From contig NW_003546630.1 in assembly GCF_000090795.2 (NCBI RefSeq), positions 34,044 through 58,147 of the forward strand: a DNA stretch of 24,104 nt, in the 5' to 3' direction. Position numbers and translations under genes: made by a program. Source of the stretch: Amphimedon queenslandica. Lineage: Eukaryota > Porifera > Demospongiae > Haplosclerida > Niphatidae. Of this stretch, positions 19,901 to 24,104 are shown one piece after another. The notes under the pieces are model-generated. The model was given only the letters and a program-made list of their open reading frames with translations, did no database searches and was not told the DNA's origin. Within the stretch, counting starts at the first letter, position 1. Every line of letters starts with the position of its first letter.

Positions 19901-19937
19901 AACACAAATTTTTCGATGTTTTTTTATTGTAGTCTGA
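13930..19937 (+). CDS. Gene D: single-pass Ig/FN3-type receptor with long tyrosine-motif tail; frame interrupted at 18850
   Basis: Nineteen exons: 13930-14011, 14477-14767, 14814-15083, 15132-15208, 15777-15999, 16055-16342, 16387-16463, 16509-16728, 17441-17494, 17541-17690, 17738-17970, 18298-18339, 18751-19024, 19069-19109, 19156-19289, 19337-19408, 19456-19664, 19723-19809, 19857-19937 (TGA). Exon 1 is a signal peptide (SFLCFSLYLVFLSSFC). Then follow an Ig domain (about 28-124; VTFTCEA ... YIYCFFF), an FN3 domain (125-214; VLLTWTAPYTLDNVPITGYY), a split domain, another FN3 (ITWTAPTVNNRVSILYYILK), a second split domain, a Thr-rich stalk (510-527) and a membrane segment (about 537-566, then KRKGK). 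The tail has four 9-residue acidic repeats (AIDDENDNR), NPYE, an ITIM-like VMYDKV, PTYADL, PPPPSYDD and YENY. All phases agree except inside exon 18751-19024, where an in-frame TAG (18850-18852) and a +1 shift occur. As sequenced, the protein would end at 702 aa; without a 7-bp duplication it would be 965 aa. Ligand unknown. Confidence 0.75.
15326..15712. mobile_element. 387-bp MITE (TACCGTATA ends) in gene D intron 4
   Basis: The left end TACCGTATAAGAGG...GTTGATGGGA is matched by the inverted right end TACCGTATATAATG...GTTGATGGGA. TA at each end fits a TA target, as in Tc1/mariner-like elements. An open frame of about 95 residues inside matches nothing I know. The insertion stretches the intron to 568 nt while other gene D introns nearby are about 45-55 nt. 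Confidence 0.75.
16793..17003. mobile_element. 211-bp MITE (TAC[T/C]GTATA ends) in gene D intron 8
   Basis: TACTGTATACTGGGAAATTTT at the left pairs with the inverse of the right end, TACCGTATACTGGGATATTTT (two mismatches in 21). The interior holds further inverted TTCGCG patches. The rest of the intron (17004-17440) shows nothing recognisable. Confidence 0.85.
17843..17950 (+). repeat. 27-bp coding tandem repeat in gene D tail
   Basis: Four units of a 27-bp repeat (ATAGATGATGAGAATGATAA core) encode AIDDENDNR. The first and last units are diverged; the last reads AIGDENPYH. Confidence 0.9.
17998..18205. mobile_element. 208-bp MITE (TACCATATA ends) in gene D intron 11
   Basis: The left arm TACCATATAGTGGGAAAC...GTGGCCCAAAATTTT is inverted at the right as TATTGTATAGCAGGAAAT...GTGGCCCAAAATTTT. 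An N lies at 18163. Termini and size resemble the element at 16793-17003. Confidence 0.85.
18340..18750. other. Gene D intron 12
   Basis: 411-nt AT-rich intron with clean borders (CAG|GTATGT and TTATTTAG|GAA). A CAAGCTT / AAGCTTTTATTTGAG patch is the only structure seen, and no repeat family was recognised. Confidence 0.6.
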
Positions 19938-20087
19938 GCAATCCTTATTGTCTTGTGTGTTCATATAATACAGCAAAATTTTTAATTCATGTAATGTACA
20001 TGTATTCAGTCTTTTTGTTTTATTGCTGAATATAATTGATCATACAACAGGCTTTTATAATGCTATTGTAGGTATTTTATGTCTCAT

Positions 20088-20701
20088 AATAGTCCAGGGA
20101 CTTTGGCCCAATTTTGGAGCGAATTTAAAAATTTGTAAAAAAATTCAATTTTTATTTGAATCAACTTAAACTTTCTACACAACACAAATACCAGTACATG
20201 TATATGCATCAAAATAAATTATAAAAGCAAAAATTCACCCCTTTTCATTTTTGGCAAAATTTGGCCAATAGCCTTGTACAGGGATTTTGGCTTGATTTTG
20301 AAGCAACTTAAAATTTTTTTAAAATTCAATTTCCATCAGAATCAGCTCAAACTTTCAACGTGGATGCATGTATATGTATCAAAATAAATTAGAAAAATGT
20401 AGAATTTTCATCTTGTCATTTTCGACGAAATTTGGCCAATAGCCCTGTACCATATAGTACAGGGACTTTGGCCCAGTTTTAGAGCAACTTTAAACTTTGT
20501 AAAAAAATCAATTTTGATCAAAACCAGCTCAAACTTTCTACACATAATAAGTACATGTATATGTCATTTTCGGCAAAATTTGGCCAATAGCCAAATATGT
20601 ACAGGGACTTTGGTCAGATTTTGGAGCACCACTAAAAATTTGTGAAAAAAACAATTTTGATTGGAATCAGTTCAAACTTTCTACACAACATAAATACAGG
20701 A
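20088..20701. repeat. Tandem array of a diverged 100-190 bp repeat
   Basis: Units begin near 20095, 20278, 20457 and 20598. Each runs TACAGGGACTTTGG, then GGAGCAACTTTAAA, AATCAGCTCAAACTTTCTAC, GTACATGTATATG, and TTTTCGGCAAAATTTGGCCA-ATAGCC. Junctions carry CCTGTAC...GTACAGG inverted pairs. The same repeat occurs at 3316-3560, with traces at about 6250. Confidence 0.85.
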
Positions 20702-20987
20702 AATGGTACAGAAATGGAGATTAAGATTGGAATTTTTTCTTTCTGGATCCAACTCCTTTGCTCTGCTGAAAAAACTGTAAATAACACCTTTTCCCCATTG
20801 AAGACTGTAAAATGTATGCCTCCATCATGGCGGCCAGAATATAGTTTTTTCATTTACTTTGTCCAAATGAATATCAGTAATTGTTATCATGCATTTCATT
20901 CACACAGATTTGGTGGATAATGTGTGGGTGGGTTTGTGTTTAGTTACATCAATGAGCAAATTCTTAGTGTGTACTATAGTATGCACA

Positions 20988-21009
20988 AGATTTGTACAAG
21001 TACAAATCT
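20988..21009. repeat. 22-bp palindrome AGATTTGTAC-AA-GTACAAATCT
   Basis: Perfect 10-bp arms around AA. A shorter copy of the same palindrome (ATTTGTACAAGTACAAAT) is at 21363-21380, about 370 bp away. Confidence 0.8.
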
Positions 21010-21503
21010 GAAAATTCCAATTCAAATTATGTATTACCCTGTTCTAATTTCACTATACATAATACCAAAATTGATAAATTATGTACTCTTCATAATACTG
21101 GTAGTAATTTCAGCACTAATTAGTGTAAATACCATTATAGCTAATAGTATTTTGTGGGTAGTTTGCTACAGATAATAGCAAGTCATTATTCATGTACAGG
21201 TACATAAATAAACAAATTTTTAGTCTGTAGTAGGTAATGTGTACATGAAATCACGAACACAAGTTTGTTTTACAAGTACAATTATAAAGTTCTAAAAACA
21301 TTTTAATTTAATTTAAAAGTGCATGCACGACTAGACGTGTACATGTCTTCCTAGAATTCCAAATTTGTACAAGTACAAATCAGTCTCACTTGTAAACAGA
21401 AGTAAAGCAGATACCAATCACAATGTCACTTTAACTAATTCTCCTTTCCCCTCTACTTGAACCTGTTACTGGTAGATACAGTCACTCACTCACAGCAGTC
21501 ACA

Positions 21504-24104
21504 ATGTCACCAAACTGTGTGTGGCTAGTAATTGTTGGAGGATATAATGAGCTTGAATCCCAGTTTTTTTATAATAGAAAAGAAGGAGTCAGAGGTTAAA
21601 TTTGTCACTGATACTGATAAACTAATAATGATAATTGAATTAAGTATAAGCTTATTCATCAGGGTTGTTTTCTTATTTTAATGCATGTATTTTTCTTATT
21701 TCAGTGTATATTGAAGCTGGTGAGTGGATAGTACAATCAGTACTGGATGCTAATGATCTCACTAGTAAGAAATATCAAGAAAAGTATTCATCATACAGCA
21801 AGACCAGAACATGGTGGATGGATCAGCTAGTAGAAGATCCCACAAAGAAGGAAACTGAGCTACAGAGATACATCCAGTTATTGCATCAAAAACTGGCTGA
21901 AACCAATAAACAAGGTATATATTTATACATTTTATTTGTATACATTCATTTTAATTCAATTATCTGTCATTAATTTAATGACTTTGTTTCGAACTCAGCT
22001 AAAGTTGACAATAATAAATTGGAAGAGGTGTTAAAAGCACAGGTACAGTTACACAAAGAGAAACAGATTATCATTGGTTAGTGTATCATCAGTACGTAAT
22101 ATTAGATGAGTCTATTCATGTAGAAGATAATGAGAAACTTAGAGCTACAGTTGCTTATAATGAAGTATTGATAACTCAAATAGAGGAAGAGAAGAAACAA
22201 GCGGAGGAAGAGAAGAAACAAGTAGAGGAAGATAAGAGAAAATTAGTGGAAGAGAGGAGACAATCGGAGGAGCAATATTTTGTGGAGAAACGGATCACTA
22301 AAGGTTAGAGTATTGTCATCAATATGTGTGTATTATGAGTGAGAATGTTTAGAACTTAAAGCTAAAGTTGCTGTTAATGATGTATACCTAACTGAATTAG
22401 AGGAAGAGAATGAAAAAGTAGAGAAACAATATCTCAAAGAGAAACAGATCACTGAAGGTTAGAGTACTCAAATGTATACATTTACATTATGTGAGAAAAT
22501 ATTTAGAACTTAAAAGTCAAATGACTAAATTAGAGGAAGAGAAGGAGCAAGTTAAGAAACAGTTCCTCACTGAGAAACAAATCACTAAAGGTTAGAGTAT
22601 TGTCATCAATGTGTGTATGCATTATACTGAAAAAATAATCAGAACTTAAAATTAAAGTTGCTGATAATGAGAGGTATACTGCCAAACTAATGAGGAGTCA
22701 GACCAAAAACACTAGTTCCAATGTTGCTAATGAGGCACTGGAAGAGAAAGAAAAAAGGAAGGAGCAATATTTCAAAAAGAAACAGATCATTACAGGTAAG
22801 AGTATTGTCATCATTTAATGTTGTGAGGGAAATGAATACTTTAGAATTTGAAAGTAAAGTTGCTGATAATGAACTGTATACTTCCAAACTAATAAAGGAG
22901 AAGGAGCAAATACAAGAGAAAATCACATCCTTAGAGGAACATTCAATCAAAGAAACTACATGCAGTTCTATTGGATTACAATTTAACTACTTGATTCCTT
23001 CAATGGGTAAGTATTGTATGAATAACCAAATATACATTTTATACAATTGATAGATAATTTGGAATGTCTGAGTGATGTCCAGGTAGCAGAGAAGAAACTG
23101 TTCTTAATTCAAGGAGACAAACCTCAACTGATGAATTGGGAGAAATATGGTCTAAGGATTGGAGTACAAGAAGGAAGCCTATTGTCCTCTGAGACAGTAG
23201 AAGCAGCAGTGGTTGCTCTTGTAGGAGGACAGTTCAAGTTTCCTCCTAATACTGTCCTAGTGAGTGCTGTGTATGCAGTATCACTCTCTGAGCCTCTCCT
23301 CAAACAACTAAAGTTAGAGATACAGCACTGTGTTGATTTAACAGGACAACCAGATCTTGCACAATACTTAAAGTTTGCTATAGCTCCCGTGAGCACACCC
23401 AATCTTCCTTACCAGTTTGCAATAGTTGAGGGAGGAGAGTTTAGCTCTAATGGTGGGTATGGATTCATTGAGCGTAAAGATTTCTGTTTGGTGTGCATGC
23501 TGGGATTGCTAATAGTATCTATGACTGGAGGAGGTGGAGGAGGAGGAGGAGGAGGTCAGCAACCACAAGGACAAAGAGCAGGTGTAGTACCAGCTCAACA
23601 GGAACAAGGAAGAGATGCACTGACAGTACTAACCCAGCAACAGCAACCAGGAGCTAATGAACAAACCAATGGACAACAAGGAGAGGAGGGACAGGAACAA
23701 CAAGGAGAACAGTCACGAGGACAGCAGCAACAAGGAGCTCAGTCACAGAAAGGAGAGCAATCACAGTCACAAGGAGGGCAAGAAAAAGGAGAACTTCTAA
23801 GTGAAGGTGGATACCAACAAGGAGGAGAAGGAGAGTAGAAGTCACAAGAACAACCAGAAGCATTAGAACTTCAACAGCAAAAGGGAGGACAAACAGAAGC
23901 AGATCCTGTGCATGTAGAAACAACTGAGGGAAACAAAGATGAGGAGCAAATTGATGAGAATAACGTACTGGTTGGAACTTCACCTGCTGCTGCATTTGAT
24001 GGTAAGAGTGAAGCTAAAGTAGTGAATAAACCAAACACTGAGACTAAAGATGGTAAATATACACTCTATTGATGTATTGTGTATTATATTACTATGTATA
24101 GAAG
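21504..24104 (+). CDS. Gene B: ZU5-domain protein with duplicated coiled-coil exons (3' end outside window)
   Basis: Exons: 21504-21594, 21705-21914, 21999-22076, 22124-22303, 22353-22457, 22507-22590, 22643-22795, 22845-23006, and 23054 to a stop at 23838 or, reading past it, to a phase-1 donor at 24002. All internal junctions are phase 1 and in frame; 615 residues to the TAG. The start [20 protein letters not shown] is the first ATG of the spliced frame. Residues about 31-125 are helical and unrecognised ([16 protein letters not shown]). About 126-340 are coiled coil ([20 protein letters not shown]). Then comes a ZU5 domain nearly identical to that of gene A ([20 protein letters not shown]) and a tail of poly-Gly followed by Gln/Gly/Glu-rich sequence. 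By analogy with gene A, downstream exons would supply the second beta domain and the death-fold-like end. No membrane segment is seen, so it is probably an intracellular scaffold. The TAG at 23836-23838 is the odd feature. Confidence 0.72.
22124..23006 (+). repeat. Tandem array of duplicated coiled-coil exons with their introns (gene B)
   Basis: Five consecutive phase 1-1 exons (60, 35, 28, 51 and 54 codons). Four start with AACTTAAA or a variant (ELK...), and the first four end in KxQITK or a variant before GTTAGAGTATTGTCATCAAT-like intron starts. VADNExYTxKL recurs in exons 7 and 8, and in gene A at 67-195. Introns are 46-52 nt and also similar, so exon plus intron duplicated as a unit. Confidence 0.88.
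23836..23838 (+). other. In-frame TAG inside the ZU5 exon tail of gene B
   Basis: The frame is open and of the same Q/E/G-rich composition on both sides: GGA GAG TAG AAG TCA CAA GAA CAA. It stays open to 24001, where GATG|GTAAGAG forms a phase-1 donor, the phase used at the end of the matching gene A exon (939). A single C-to-T change of CAG would explain it. Confidence 0.7.

Larger units (their letters stand above)
19938..21503. other. Intergenic stretch between genes D and B
   Basis: Contains the dispersed-repeat array (20088-20701), two related palindromes (20988-21009, 21363-21380) and a loose duplication (about 20942-21020 against 21195-21290, sharing ACATMAATRARCAAAT...TTAGT). No exon is supported on either strand; open frames at 20632-21175 fall in repeat sequence. 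Confidence 0.6.

Noticed and set aside
20088..20701. Repeat array considered as CRISPR or satellite
   Set aside because: Units are 100-190 bp, diverged, without constant short repeats and unique spacers, and the DNA is eukaryotic. It fits a degenerate dispersed repeat.
23654..23995. Minus-strand hydrophobic ORF (possible membrane protein)
   Set aside because: Antisense of the Gln/Gly-rich tail of gene B; CAA/CAG codons read as Leu/Val on the other strand.
1..24104. tRNA, rRNA or other structured RNA genes
   Set aside because: No clover-leaf or conserved rRNA segment was recognised; hairpins seen belong to foldback elements.

Overview
The window looks like nuclear DNA of a sponge, most likely a demosponge such as Amphimedon queenslandica. 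The genes are intron-rich, with mostly 45-70 nt GT-AG introns, mainly phase-1 exon borders and AT-rich non-coding DNA full of small foldback elements. Two genes encode ZU5-domain proteins and two encode single-pass Ig/FN3-type receptors. The species is inferred from recollection of these families and was not tested. Gene models were spliced by hand; every junction listed keeps phase unless stated.

Layout: (1) 1-2740, + strand: 3' part of a ZU5 gene (gene A): coiled coil, ZU5, acidic linker, a second beta-rich domain (UPA-like?), S/T linker, and a tandemly duplicated terminal helical, death-fold-like exon. (2) 2741-3973: intergenic, with a 94-bp foldback element flanked by a perfect 8-bp direct repeat, a second foldback, dispersed repeats, and two adjacent kappaB-type sites plus an ETS-type site just upstream of the next gene. 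(3) 3974-8028, +: complete nine-exon receptor gene (gene C), 721 aa: signal peptide, Ig/FN3-like ectodomain, one membrane segment, and a cytoplasmic tail with heptapeptide repeats (HQGDPPV). Its 1.2-kb intron holds nested foldback elements. (4) 8029-13929: a graveyard of partial duplicate copies of receptor exons and gene C 3' sequence, with a 10-N gap, a CCCGGG minisatellite and an antisense ORF preserved in part in two copies. (5) 13930-19937, +: nineteen-exon receptor gene (gene D): signal peptide, Ig, FN3-type domains, stalk, membrane segment, and a long tail with ITIM-like, YxN and PPxY motifs. A 7-bp near-tandem duplication creates a stop before most of that tail. (6) 19938-21503: tandem dispersed-repeat array and AT-rich intergenic DNA. 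(7) 21504-24104 (runs off the edge), +: 5' part of a second ZU5 gene (gene B), nearly identical to gene A over the ZU5 exon, with an array of duplicated coiled-coil exons and one in-frame TAG just after the ZU5 exon's low-complexity tail.

Inference: the locus alternates intracellular ZU5/death-fold-type adaptors with variable, exon-shuffled surface receptors, and both types show fresh duplication and possible null alleles. That pattern suits a fast-evolving recognition or innate-immunity cluster. Nothing in the sequence proves function.
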